From an uncultured Clostridia bacterium (GTDB taxonomy: Bacteria; Bacillota; Clostridia; TANB77; CAG-508), in contig CANREW010000006.1 of assembly GCA_947629765.1 (NCBI GenBank), positions 1 to 49,144 of the forward strand: a stretch of 49,144 bases of DNA. The letters run 5' to 3'. How positions within the stretch are numbered: the stretch's first letter is position 1; every line of letters starts with the position of its first letter. The notes under the pieces were generated by a model that worked only from the letters and a program-made list of their open reading frames with translations, did not search any database and was not told the DNA's origin. Position numbers and translations under genes: made by a program. Positions 17,849-27,534 of this stretch are shown piece by piece.

Positions 17849-18901
17849 ATGATATTAAACGAAACACCTATAAGAACAGCAAAGAATTATGAAATAAATA
17901 ATATTAATGTAGATGATTTTAGCTTACCTAAAAATATAAAAAAGTTTAATGGGTTAAATATAAGTGGAGATTTAGATAAGATTTCAGTAATAGAGGAGAA
18001 AAATAAAGCTAATCTAAAATATGGAAATGGTGAAATTTTATCTAAGCAAATAGAAAGTGATTCAAATGTAAATCTTCACCTAAAAATAGATAGCCAAGAT
18101 AACAAAGAGATTACATTAGAATTTAACTTATCAGAAGAAAATCAAAACTTAGTAGATGATATATTAATAGATGCATCTGAAAATGCAGCCTCAACAATAG
18201 TTATAAAATATATATCTGATCGCAAAGGTAAATTTTATCATAATGGCCAAATTAGAGTAGTTTCGAAAAACAACTCTAATCTAAACATAATATTCTTAAA
18301 CTTATTAAATAAAGAGACTGAAAATTATGTTTCAATAGAAAATGTTTTAGATGATAATTCAACTGTAAAATACACTATGGTTGACTTTGGCGGAAAAAAT
18401 AGCATAACGAATTATTACACAAATCTAAAGGGCGAAAATTCTAATAATGAAATAAATACTATTTATTTAGGAACAGATAATCAGTTATTAGATTTAAACT
18501 ATATAGTAGAAGTATATGGAAAAAAATCTAGTATAAATATGAACTTAAAAGGTGCTATAAAAGATAAATCAAAAAAACATTTTAAAGGCACAATAGATTT
18601 CAAAAAAGATTGCAAAAAAGCAAAAGGCGATGAAAACGAATATTGCACAATACTTTCTGATACTGCAAAATCCATATCACTTCCAGTGCTTTTATGCACA
18701 GAAGAAGATATAGAAGGAAATCATGGAACAGCATCTGGAAAGGTAGATGAAAAACAATTATTTTACTTAATGACGAGGGGCTTAAGCCTAAAAGAAGCCC
18801 AAAAATTAATCGTAAGAGGACAGTTTAATGAAATAATAGAAAATATACCAGATGAAGATATAAGAGATATGGTAGTAGATCAAATAGAACAAAAATTATA
18901 G
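17849..18901 (+). CDS. sufD: Fe-S assembly protein SufD
   Basis: Partner of SufB in the SufBCD complex. The 350 residues are more diverged than SufB, but the C-terminal core is clear: GNHGTASGKVDEKQLFYLMT then RGLSLKEAQKLIVRGQF. The His in GNHGTA corresponds to the cluster-forming region at the SufB-SufD interface. AAAGGA precedes the ATG. It is 16 bases after sufB and 11 before sufS. Confidence 0.9.
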   Translation: MILNETPIRTAKNYEINNINVDDFSLPKNIKKFNGLNISGDLDKISVIEEKNKANLKYGNGEILSKQIESDSNVNLHLKIDSQDNKEITLEFNLSEENQNLVDDILIDASENAASTIVIKYISDRKGKFYHNGQIRVVSKNNSNLNIIFLNLLNKETENYVSIENVLDDNSTVKYTMVDFGGKNSITNYYTNLKGENSNNEINTIYLGTDNQLLDLNYIVEVYGKKSSINMNLKGAIKDKSKKHFKGTIDFKKDCKKAKGDENEYCTILSDTAKSISLPVLLCTEEDIEGNHGTASGKVDEKQLFYLMTRGLSLKEAQKLIVRGQFNEIIENIPDEDIRDMVVDQIEQKL

Positions 18902-18912
18902 GAGATTTTATA

Positions 18913-20137
18913 ATGGATATAGAAGAAATAAGGAAAGATTTTCCACTTTTAGAAAAAAGGAATATTGCATATTTAGACAATGGTGCAACTACTCAAAAGC
19001 CAATTCAAGTGATTGAAGCGGTTAATAATTTTTATAAAAATTTTAATGCAAATCCTCATAGAGGTGCATACACTTTAAGTGTAGAAGCAACTGAAGTTTA
19101 TGAAAATACAAGAACAAAAGTTGCAGAATTTATAAATGCAAGACATAGAGAAGAAATAATATTTACAAAAAATGCATCAGAAAGTTTAAATTTAATTGCA
19201 TATTCTTATGGTATGGAAAATGTAAAACAAGGCGAAGAAATAGTTCTTTCAATAATGGAACATCATTCTAATTTAGTTCCTTGGCAAAAAGTAGCTAAAA
19301 ACACTGGTGCTACTTTGAAATATATGTATATTAATGACAATTTTGAGATTCCAAATGAAGAAATAGAAAGCAAAATAACTCCTAATACAAAAATCGTAGG
19401 AATAACTTATGTGTCAAATTCATTAGGCACTATAAATGATGCTAAAAGAATTATAAAACAAGCTCATAAAAATAATGCTATTGTAGTTTTAGACTGCGCT
19501 CAAAGTATACCTCATATGAAAATAGACGTACAAGATTTAGATGCAGATTTTATTGTATTTTCAGGACATAAAATGCTTGCTCCTTTAGGAATCGGTGTTT
19601 TATATGGAAAAAAAGAATTATTAAATAACATGACCCCATTTTTGATGGGTGGAGATATGATTGAGTATGTATATGAACAAGATACAACATTTGCACCACT
19701 TCCAAATAAGTTTGAGGCTGGAACTCAAAATGTAGGAGGAGTTGTAGGACTTGGCGCTGCGATTGATTATATCGAAAAGCTAGGATATGATAAAATACAA
19801 AAGTTAGAAAGAGAAGCCGTCAAATATGCAAGAGAAGAACTTTCTAAACTAAATTACTTGACTTTGTATATGACTCCAAATGAAGAAAATCACACAAGTA
19901 CTATATCATTTAATATAGACGGTGTTCATCCACATGATATAGCGAGTATTTTAGATAGCGAGGGTGTATGTGTTCGCTCTCGGAAATCACTGCACGCAAC
20001 CACTTATGAGATTTTTAGGAATTGATTCAACATGTAGAGCAAGTTTTTATTTCTATAATACAAAAGAAGATGTAGATAGATTAGTAAAAGGCCTAAATAA
20101 GGCATATAAGATGTTTGAAAAATATATCAAAAATTAG
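18913..20137 (+). CDS. sufS: Cysteine desulfurase SufS, with one CGG +1 shift
   Basis: PLP enzyme that takes sulfur from cysteine for Fe-S cluster assembly. Joining 18913-19980 and 19982-20137 gives 407 residues, the normal length. The PLP lysine is K220 in SGHKM. The shift lies in the active-site loop: R-S-G357-N-H-C360, where C360 is the persulfide cysteine, so only the shifted frame makes an active enzyme. The unshifted frame runs 14 codons to a stop. SufU follows at 17 bases. Confidence 0.93.
19981..19984 (+). other. CGG +1 frameshift site 4, sufS
   Basis: TCT CGG A: skipping C19981 gives Gly three residues before the catalytic Cys of SufS. The preceding codon is TCT. Confidence 0.9.
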
Positions 20138-20154
20138 ATTTAAGAGGTATAAAA

Positions 20155-20589
20155 ATGGATGATTTAGATGAAATGTATAATGATTTGATTATGGAGCACA
20201 GTATGAATTCATATAACAAGAAAAAACTTGAAAATGCAGATTTTGAAGAAAAAGGACATAACCCAAATTGTGGAGACGAAATTACATTGGAAATAAAATT
20301 AGATGGAGATATAATAGAAGATATGGCATTTACCGGACACGGTTGTGCAATATCTACAAGTTCTACATCTATTATGATAGATACTTTAAAAGGTAAAACA
20401 GTAAATGAGGCTAAAGACATCATAAAAACATTTATAAAAATGATTAAAAGAGAAGAATTAAGCGAAAAAGAACAGGAATCATTAGAAGATGCAATTGCTT
20501 TTAAAAATATATCTAATATGCCTGCTAGGGTAAAATGTGCTTTACTTGCTTGGCATACATTAGAAGATATGTTAGACAAAACCAATTGA
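20155..20589 (+). CDS. sufU: Sulfur-acceptor / Fe-S scaffold SufU
   Basis: Zinc-dependent sulfur acceptor of SufS in Bacillota, related to IscU. The 144 residues show the three conserved cysteines in NPNCGDEI, TGHGCAIS and RVKCALLAW, and the SufU-type insertion KREELSEKEQ between the last two. AAGAGGT precedes the ATG. Last gene of the suf operon. The -35 box of the next promoter overlaps its stop codon. Confidence 0.93.
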   Translation: MDDLDEMYNDLIMEHSMNSYNKKKLENADFEEKGHNPNCGDEITLEIKLDGDIIEDMAFTGHGCAISTSSTSIMIDTLKGKTVNEAKDIIKTFIKMIKREELSEKEQESLEDAIAFKNISNMPARVKCALLAWHTLEDMLDKTN

Positions 20590-20614
20590 CAAATGCCGTA
20601 TTAATAAATATAAT
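20586..20614 (+). promoter_or_regulatory. Sigma-A promoter of the M50 protease gene
   Basis: TTGACA (20586-20591), a 17-base spacer and TATAAT (20609-20614). The -35 box includes the sufU stop codon. Confidence 0.7.
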
Positions 20615-20663
20615 AATATTGGTAATTTATACCACATAAGATAAATTATAAGGAGAGAATAAA

Positions 20664-21398
20664 ATGTTTTATTCAGATAAAAGGTTTTTATATTTGATGC
20701 TAATAGTTTTAGTATTAATGAGATTAATGGGAATGTCAGGAATTGAATGGGTGATATTATTACTTACTATACCAGGAGTACTAGTTGCAATAACTTTCCA
20801 CGAGTTTGCACACGCTTATGTTGCAACAAAACTTGGAGATGATACGCCAATGCTCCAAAATAGATTAAATTTAAATCCATTATCACATATAGATCCAATA
20901 GGCTTTGCATTACTACTATTTGCAGGATTTGGATGGGGAAAACCGGTTGCAATAAATCCAAGAAACTTTAATCATAAATATTCACAAACAGCAAGTGAAG
21001 CAATTGTTGCAGCTGCTGGACCAATAATGAATTTTATCCTTGCGATTGTATTTACATTATTGTATTGTGTAATTCTTAGATTTGCAACTTCATTTGCTCA
21101 AACAAGCATTGGAGATATTATTGTATCAATGATACAATATGCAATAATTGTTAATTTAGGGCTTGGAATATTTAACCTAATTCCACTTCCACCACTAGAT
21201 GGATCAAAAATATTAATAAATTTCTTATCATACAATGCAAAACAATGGATTTATGACCACGAGTCAATATTCTATATAATCTTTTTAGTTATATGGATAA
21301 CAGGCTTAGCAGGAAATATAATCTCACCTATACTTAACTTTTTATACACTGGATTAATACACATAGGAGCATCAATATTCGGAATAATGATAATGTAG
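20664..21398 (+). CDS. Site-2 protease family (M50) membrane metalloprotease
   Basis: The 244-residue polytopic membrane protein has HEFAH (46-50) in the second hydrophobic segment and the downstream NLIPLPPLDGSKIL motif, whose Asp completes the zinc site. Several further hydrophobic segments follow. This is the short YwhC-like branch without a PDZ domain. The substrate cannot be told from sequence. AGGAGAG precedes the ATG, and it has its own consensus promoter. It is followed at 13 bases by tsaD. Confidence 0.88.
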   Translation: MFYSDKRFLYLMLIVLVLMRLMGMSGIEWVILLLTIPGVLVAITFHEFAHAYVATKLGDDTPMLQNRLNLNPLSHIDPIGFALLLFAGFGWGKPVAINPRNFNHKYSQTASEAIVAAAGPIMNFILAIVFTLLYCVILRFATSFAQTSIGDIIVSMIQYAIIVNLGLGIFNLIPLPPLDGSKILINFLSYNAKQWIYDHESIFYIIFLVIWITGLAGNIISPILNFLYTGLIHIGASIFGIMIM

Positions 21399-21411
21399 GA
21401 AGGAAACATAA

Positions 21412-22406
21412 ATGAAAGATATAACGATTCTAGGAGTTGAAACAAGCTGTGATGAAACCTCTGTCGCAATTGTAAAAAATGGGCGAGAGGTTCTTTCTAA
21501 TGTTATAAACTCACAAATAAAGATACATGAAAAATTTGGTGGAGTAGTTCCAGAAATAGCATCAAGAAAACATATAGAAGCAATATCAGAGGTTACTGAA
21601 GAAGCCTTAAAAAAAGCAAATATGACTTTTTCAGATATAGATGTGATTGCTTGTACTTATGGACCAGGGCTTGTTGGAGCTTTACTTGTGGGTGTTGGAT
21701 ATACAAAGGCTTTAAGCTATGCTTTAAATAAACCACTTGTCCGGAGTAAATCATATAGAAGGACATATTGCAGCAAACTATATAACATTTAAAGAATTAG
21801 AGCCTGAGTTTTTATGCTTAGTAATCTCAGGTGGACATACACATTTAGTAAAAGTAGAAGACTATACAAAGTTTAAAATACTTGGAAAGACCAAAGATGA
21901 TGCAATAGGAGAAGCATTTGATAAGGTTGCAAGAGTTATGTCTCTTCCATATCCGGGAGGACCAAAAGTAGACAAGCTTGCTAAAATGCGGAAATCCAAA
22001 TATAGAACTTCCAAAGACACATTTAGAAGGCTTAGATTTTAGTTTTAGTGGAATTAAAACAGCAGTAATTAACTTAAATCATAATAAAAAAGATATAAAA
22101 AAAGAAGACTTATGTGCAAGTTTTGAAAAAACTGTTACAGATATGCTTGTTCAAAATACTAAAGAAGCATTAAAAATGTGCAACTTAAAAAAATTAGCCT
22201 TAGCAGGAGGAGTTTCAGCAAATTCATATATTAGAGAAAGATTTTTAGAACTTGGAAAAGAACTTAATGCATCAGTATATTTTCCAGAATTATCACTATG
22301 CACAGATAATGCAGCAATGATAGCATCAAGTGCATATTATAACTACTTAGCAGGAAATTTATCAGATTTATCACTTAATGCAGTACCTAACTTAAAAATA
22401 TGTTGA
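21412..22406 (+). CDS. tsaD: tRNA threonylcarbamoyladenosine synthase subunit TsaD, with two CGG +1 shifts
   Basis: Transfers the threonylcarbamoyl group to A37 of ANN-decoding tRNAs with TsaB and TsaE. Segments 21412-21741, 21743-21988 and 21990-22406 give 330 residues, the family length. The N terminus [14 protein letters not shown] is typical. The first shift restores G111 just before the metal-binding H114-I-E-G-H118. The second restores G in [12 protein letters not shown]. The C-terminal [15 protein letters not shown] is intact. The unshifted frames end within 16-18 codons. Confidence 0.93.
21742..21745 (+). other. CGG +1 frameshift site 5, tsaD
   Basis: GTC CGG A: skipping C21742 gives Gly directly before the V-N-H-I-E-G-H metal site of TsaD. 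The preceding codon is GTC. Confidence 0.9.
21989..21992 (+). other. CGG +1 frameshift site 6, tsaD
   Basis: ATG CGG A: skipping C21989 gives Gly in [12 protein letters not shown] of TsaD. The preceding codon is ATG. Confidence 0.88.
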
Positions 22407-22419
22407 AAGGAACAAAAAT

Positions 22420-23119
22420 ATGTCAATATACGCAATAGGAGATTTACATTTGTCTTTCGATACTTCAAAGCCAATGGATATTTTTGGAGATAATTGGAAA
22501 GATCACGAAAATAAAATAAAGAATGACTGGATAGAAAAAGTAAAACAAGATGACTTAGTGTTACTTCCAGGAGATTTTTCATGGGCAATGAATTTAAAAG
22601 ATACATATAAAGACTTTTGTTACCTAAATGAATTGCCAGGAAAGAAAATATTACTAAAAGGTAACCACGATTATTGGTGGAATAGTTTAAAAAAACTTAA
22701 TGAATACATAGAAGAAAATAATTTTAAAGATATATATTTTTTGCATAACAATTCTTATGAAGTTGAAGGAAAAATTATAGCAGGTACAAGAGGTTGGAAT
22801 TTAAGCCTATTAAATGAAGAAGATAAGGCAATAATTAATAGAGAGCTTATACGACTAGAGCTTTCTATACAAGACGGAATAAAAAAATATGGAGAGGATA
22901 AAGAAATAATAGTTTGTATGCATTATCCCCCAACAAATAAAGAGCTATTAGAAAATTCTGACTTTATAAAATTAATGCAAAAATATGGAGTTAAGAAATG
23001 TATATACGGCCATTTGCACGGAGAAGCATTAGCAGACGTAGTAGAAGGAAAATACTTACGGAATTGAAATTAAACTTGTAAGTGCAGATTACTTAGATTT
23101 TAAATTAGAAAAGATTTAG
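22420..23119 (+). CDS. Metallophosphoesterase, with one CGG +1 shift near the end
   Basis: A calcineurin-like phosphoesterase of 232 residues (22420-23058 joined to 23060-23119). Metal-binding motifs are D-L-H near residue 8 (AIGDLHLS), GDFSWAMN, GNHDYWW, H in MHYPP and YGHLHG. The shift lies 19 codons before the end (KYL|GIEIKLVSADYLDF). The unshifted frame stops one codon after CGG. The physiological substrate is unknown. AAAGGAAC precedes the ATG. It lies between tsaD and rsgA in a tightly packed run. Confidence 0.87.
23059..23062 (+). other. CGG +1 frameshift site 7, phosphoesterase
   Basis: TTA CGG A: skipping C23059 gives Gly in KYL-G-IEIKLVSADYL. The preceding codon is TTA. Confidence 0.82.
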
Positions 23120-23134
23120 GAGGAAACTAATATA
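23118..23134 (+). promoter_or_regulatory. Strong ribosome site with ATA start codon, rsgA
   Basis: AGGAGG at 23118-23123, an 8-base spacer, then ATA AAC GGA. It is the only near-cognate start ahead of the conserved OB-domain residues. Confidence 0.6.
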
Positions 23135-24007
23135 AACGGAAAAGTTATAAAAAGTATTTCAAATAAATATATAGTAAGTTCAGACGAAAAGCAATATGAA
23201 TGTAGTTTACGTGGCAAATTAAAACTTTCAGATTTAAAACTTACGGTCCGGAGATAATGTAGAGTTTGAAGTTATAAATGATAAAGAAGCGGTTATTAAT
23301 TCAATTCTTCCTAGAATCTCATACATGAAAAGACCAAAAGTTTCTAATATTTCTCAAATAATATTTGTAATTTCTCCAAAAATGCCAAAGCCAAATTTGC
23401 TTGTATTAGATAAAGAGCTTGTCTATGCAGAATTCTTAAAAATTAAGCCAGTTATCGTTATAAATAAAATAGATTTAGATGCAAAAATGACAGATGAGAT
23501 ATACAAGCTATATAAATCTATCGGGTATGAAGTAATTAAAACAAATTGTATAACAGGTGAAGGAATTAAAGATGTACAAAAACTATTAAAAAACAATACA
23601 AGTGCTTTTGCTCGGACAATCTGGCGTACGGAAAATCTACTCTAACAAATAAAATAATTGGAAAAGATATAACGCAAATAGGCGATATCAGTAAGAAAAA
23701 TAAAATGGGGAAAAATACTACAACAGATGTGACTTTATATGAAATAGAAAAGAACTCATATTTACTAGATACACCAGGATTTCAAAGTATAGATATTTAT
23801 GAGATACCATCAAAAGATTTAGCAAATTTCTTTTTAGAATTTAGAGAGTATCTAAAAAACTGTGAGTTTGTATCTTGCCTTCATTTAAAAGAAGAAAATT
23901 GCGGTGTATTAAATGCGCTAAAAAATGGAAAAATATCAAATAAGAGATATGAAAATTTTGTAAAAATATATAATGATTTAAAATATGAGGAGGAGCACAA
24001 ATGGTAG
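23132..24007 (+). CDS. rsgA: Ribosome small subunit GTPase RsgA, ATA start and three CGG +1 shifts
   Basis: Circularly permuted GTPase that matures the 30S subunit. Segments 23132-23248, 23250-23612, 23614-23628 and 23630-24007 give 290 residues, the normal length. Visible are the OB domain (NGKVIKSISNKYIV), G4 INKID, Walker A G161-QSGV-G166-KST (both glycines made by shifts, only five codons apart), G3 DTPGFQ and the zinc knuckle C-x4-C-x-H-x5-C. No ATG, GTG or TTG lies between the last stop and the OB domain. ATA at 23132 sits 8 bases after AGGAGG, so ATA is the probable start. The stop overlaps the rpe start (ATGGTAG). Confidence 0.92.
23249..23252 (+). other. CGG +1 frameshift site 8, rsgA
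   Basis: GTC CGG A: skipping C23249 gives Gly in LKLTV-G-DNVEFEV of RsgA. Without it, the frame stops after AGA. The preceding codon is GTC. Confidence 0.9.
23613..23616 (+). other. CGG +1 frameshift site 9, rsgA Walker A first Gly
   Basis: GCT CGG A: skipping C23613 gives the first Gly of the GQSGVGKS P-loop. The preceding codon is GCT. Confidence 0.92.
23629..23632 (+). other. CGG +1 frameshift site 10, rsgA Walker A last Gly
   Basis: GTA CGG A: skipping C23629 gives the Gly before the catalytic Lys of the P-loop, 16 bases after site 9. The preceding codon is GTA. Confidence 0.92.
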
Positions 24008-24661
24008 AAATATCAACTTCAATATTAAATGTAAAAAAGGAAGATGCAATGAGAATCTTTTATGGATTAGAGGTTGCTCATACAGATTACTTTCATATAG
24101 ATGTAATGGATCGGAAAATTTGTCCCAAAAGACACAGTAAGTCTTATGAGAGAATATGCAAATTCAATAAAACAAATGTCAAATATTCCACTTGATGTAC
24201 ACCTAATGGTAAAAGATGTAAAAGAGTTTATTGACGATTATATTGGATTAGAGCCAAATACAATAACATTTCATATTGAAACAACATCTTCAAAAGAAGA
24301 AACAATGGATATTATAAATTACCTAAAAGAAAATAACATAAAGGCAGGATTAGCAATAAAGCCAAGTACAAAAATAGAAGAAGTATATGAATTTTTACCA
24401 TATATACACATGTGTTTAGTAATGACAGTAGAGCCGGGCCTTGGAGGACAAAAGTTAATTCCTGAAACATTAGAAAAAGTAAAAACTTTAAAGGAATATA
24501 TAGATAAAAATAATATTGATATAGACATAGAAGTAGATGGCGGAATAAATGCAGAAACAATAGAAGATGCAAAAAAATCAGGAGCAAATATTTTTGTTAT
24601 AGGTACAGCAATAGTAAATGCAGAAAACATAGAGGAGGCAGCACAAAACTTTAAAAAATAG
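24001..24661 (+). CDS. rpe: Ribulose-phosphate 3-epimerase Rpe, with one CGG +1 shift
   Basis: Interconverts ribulose-5-phosphate and xylulose-5-phosphate in the pentose phosphate pathway. 24001-24111 joined to 24113-24661 gives 219 residues. Conserved motifs: DYFHIDVMD|GKFVPK (catalytic Asp and metal site at the shift), LDVHLMV, the active-site MTVEPGLGGQ and EVDGGIN. The order rsgA-rpe is typical of Bacillota. The start overlaps the rsgA end, with GAGGAG upstream. Confidence 0.94.
24112..24115 (+). other. CGG +1 frameshift site 11, rpe
   Basis: GAT CGG A: skipping C24112 gives Gly in the Rpe signature HIDVMD-G-KFVPK. The preceding codon is GAT. Confidence 0.92.
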
Positions 24662-24674
24662 AGGAGATATAATT

Positions 24675-26871
24675 TTGGATACACTAACAGGAGAAATCTT
24701 AACAATTATATATTTTAACGAAATAAACTCATATACAATTGCACGAATGTTAACTGATGAAGAAGAAATAACAATTGTTGGATATTTGCCATTTGTAAAT
24801 GCAGGAGATAACCTTACAGTTTCAGGACAGTATGTTGTACATAAAGAGTATGGAAGACAGTTTAAAGTAGAAACATTTAAGAAAAATATACCTGAAACAC
24901 CAGATGCATTAGAGAGATATTTAGCAAATGGTAATATAAAATGGGTAGGACCAAAAACAGCAGAGAAGATAATTCAAAAATTTGGAGAAGAAACTGTATA
25001 TATTTTAGAAAAAGAGCCAGAAAAGTTAGCCACTATAAAAGGTATAACAGAAGAAAAAGCAATTGAGATTTCTGAAAGTTTTATAGAAAATAAAGAGCTT
25101 TGGAAAATAGTAAGTTTCCTAGAAAAAATAGGAATAAGTGCAAGTTATGCAAAAAAAGTTTATGAACTATATGGCACAAATGCAATAGATGAGATTGAGA
25201 AAGATCCATATAGGCTAATAGATGTTGTAAGAGGAATAAATTTTAAAACAATAGATGAAGCGGCTTTAAGGCTAGGGGTAAATATTGATGACGAGCAAAG
25301 AATAATATATGGAATAAAATATGCACTTCTTCTTGCAACATATAATGGGCATACATGTGTTATCAAGGAGAATTTGACTGATTTTGTATCAACACTTCTT
25401 CAAATATCAGAAAGCACAATTAAAGAGTTTTTAAACCAAATGAAGGTTAGAGGGATAGTTGCTATAGAGGAAAGAGACGAGGAAGAATGGTTATATCTTG
25501 CAGAGTATTATGAAGCAGAAAAGTTTATTGCAGGAAAGCTTATACTTCTTGATAATGTAAAAAATAGAAAAAGAATAGATAATATAGAGACAAAACTTGA
25601 AAGAATAGAAAAGATAAATAAAATAGAGCTTTCAGATAAGCAAAGAGAAGCAATTTATGCAGTAAATGAGAATAATGTCTGCGTTATAACAGGAGGACCA
25701 GGTACTGGAAAAACTACGATTATAAAAAATATAATAGATTTATATAAAAATGAAGGTAAAAAAGTTGTACTATGTGCTCCAACAGGGAGAGCTGCAAAAA
25801 GAATGACAGAAACAACTGGAGAAGATGCAAAAACACTTCATAGACTTCTCCAAATATCAAAAATTGATGATGCAAAATACATAAATGAGGGAATCGATAT
25901 ACAACCAATAGATGCAGATGTGATTATAGTAGACGAAACATCAATGATAGATTTAGCTCTAATGAAATATTTGCTTATGGGGATATATGAAGGAACAAAG
26001 TTGGTGCTTGCACGGAGATGTAGACCAATTACCATCAGTAGGACCTGGAAGTATATTAAAAGATATAATTGCTTCAAAAAGAATAAATGTAATAGTATTA
26101 GACAAGATATTTAGACAAGCTGCTAAAAGTAAGATTATACTTAATGCACATAGGGTAAATTTAGGAGAGTATTTTGTTGAAGAAGAAGACGAAGATTTAA
26201 ACAAGGATTTCTTTTTTGTGCAAGAGACAAGTGAAGAAAGAATATTAAATTTTGTATTATCTTTATATAAAGATGGACTTAAACAATTTGATAACTATGA
26301 AGATTTTAATAGTGTGCAGATTATAACTCCTAGCAAAAAAGGAAATGTAGGCACAAGAGAATTAAATAAAAAGATTCAGGAACTTATAAATCCAAAAGAT
26401 ATTAAAAAAGAAGAAAAATCTATTGGAGCATTCACATTTAGAGAAGGTGACTCTGTTATGCAAATTAAGAACAATTACGATATAGCTTGGGAACAAAACG
26501 GAGAAATAAGTTCAGGAATCTTTAATGGAGAAATGGGCACTATAACTAAAATAAGTAATATATCAGAAAGTGTAGAGGTAGATTATGACGGGAAAATTGT
26601 AACTTATGCATTTTCAGAATTAGACCAAATAGAACATTCTTATGCAATTACTGTTCATAAATCACAAGGAAGCGAATTTGATGTAGTAATTCTTCCAATA
26701 GTAAGATCAGCTCCAATGCTTCTTACAAGGAATTTGCTATATACCGCTATAACAAGAGCAAAAAAATTATTAATAGTTGTAGGAAATAAAGAAATTATTA
26801 AATTTATGATAAATAATACAGATTCAAAAGTTAGAAATACTGGGCTAAAATATAAACTTGAGGTGATTTAG
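24675..26871 (+). CDS. recD2: ATP-dependent DNA helicase RecD2 (RecD-like), with one CGG +1 shift
   Basis: A 5'-3' superfamily 1B helicase of the stand-alone RecD2 type. 24675-26012 joined to 26014-26871 gives 731 residues, the family length. N-terminal OB and helix-hairpin-helix repeats (about 80-200) precede Walker A GGPGTGKT (340-347), Walker B VIIVDET (416-422), motif [18 protein letters not shown] at the shift, and C-terminal [14 protein letters not shown] and [10 protein letters not shown]. The start is TTG with GAGGAG upstream, 13 bases after rpe. It ends 1 base before the ATA of comF. Confidence 0.94.
26013..26016 (+). other. CGG +1 frameshift site 12, recD2
   Basis: GCA CGG A: skipping C26013 gives Gly of the helicase motif [14 protein letters not shown]. 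The preceding codon is GCA. Confidence 0.92.
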
Positions 26872-26875
26872 AATA
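26860..26875 (+). promoter_or_regulatory. Strong ribosome site with ATA start codon, comF
   Basis: GAGGTGAT at 26860-26867 lies inside the end of recD2, five bases ahead of ATA AAT ATT TTA GAC. The reading frame is closed by TGA at 26864-26866, so ATA or the following codons must start translation. Confidence 0.6.
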
Positions 26876-27505
26876 AATATTTTAGACATACTTTACCCAA
26901 ATGTATGTGGGTTTTGTGGAAAGATTGATTCAAATTCTTTATGCAAAGATTGCGAAGAAAAAATAAATAAGAAGTTATTATTCAAAACAGAGGAAGTAAC
27001 AGATAAATATTTTGATAAGCAGATTTATTTAGCAAGGTATGAAGGAGATTTTAGAAATAAAATTCTAGAATATAAATTCTTTGATAAATCATATATGTAC
27101 AAAACTTTTGCAAGAATTATATTAAATAATGAAAAAATTTATGAAATTTTAAAATCTTATGATATAATAATATCTGTACCAATACATAAAAAAAGAAAAA
27201 ATGTTAGAGGATATAACCAAAGTGAGCTAATTGCCAAAGAAATTGCAAGACACATACAAGGATTAGAATATAAAAATATTCTAAAAAAGACAATAAACAA
27301 TAAAGAGCAAAGTTCATTAAATAAAGATGAGCGTGCAGAAAATGTCAAAAATGTATATGAAATACAAAATAAAGAAATAATATTTAATAAAAAAGTTATT
27401 TTATTTGACGACATCTACACAACTGGAAACACAACAAATGAATGCAGCCTCGTGTTAAAAACAAATGGAGCAAAGGAAATATTAGTGTTTAGCCTAGCTA
27501 GATAA
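26873..27505 (+). CDS. comF: ComF family protein (phosphoribosyltransferase-like), ATA start
   Basis: ComF-type protein of 210 residues, linked to DNA uptake in naturally competent bacteria. N-terminal zinc-finger region NILDILYPNVCGFCGK, then C-x2-C (SLCKDCEE), and a phosphoribosyltransferase core with VPIHKKRKNVRGYNQ and the PRPP motif VILFDDIYTTGNT. The conserved N terminus begins at ATA (26873) with GAGGTGAT upstream; the same frame has a TGA just before and no ATG until residue 75. This is the second ATA start in the window. No CGG site. Confidence 0.88.
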   Translation: MNILDILYPNVCGFCGKIDSNSLCKDCEEKINKKLLFKTEEVTDKYFDKQIYLARYEGDFRNKILEYKFFDKSYMYKTFARIILNNEKIYEILKSYDIIISVPIHKKRKNVRGYNQSELIAKEIARHIQGLEYKNILKKTINNKEQSSLNKDERAENVKNVYEIQNKEIIFNKKVILFDDIYTTGNTTNECSLVLKTNGAKEILVFSLAR

Positions 27506-27534
27506 AATATCATTATATAGATTGGAGGTAGCAA

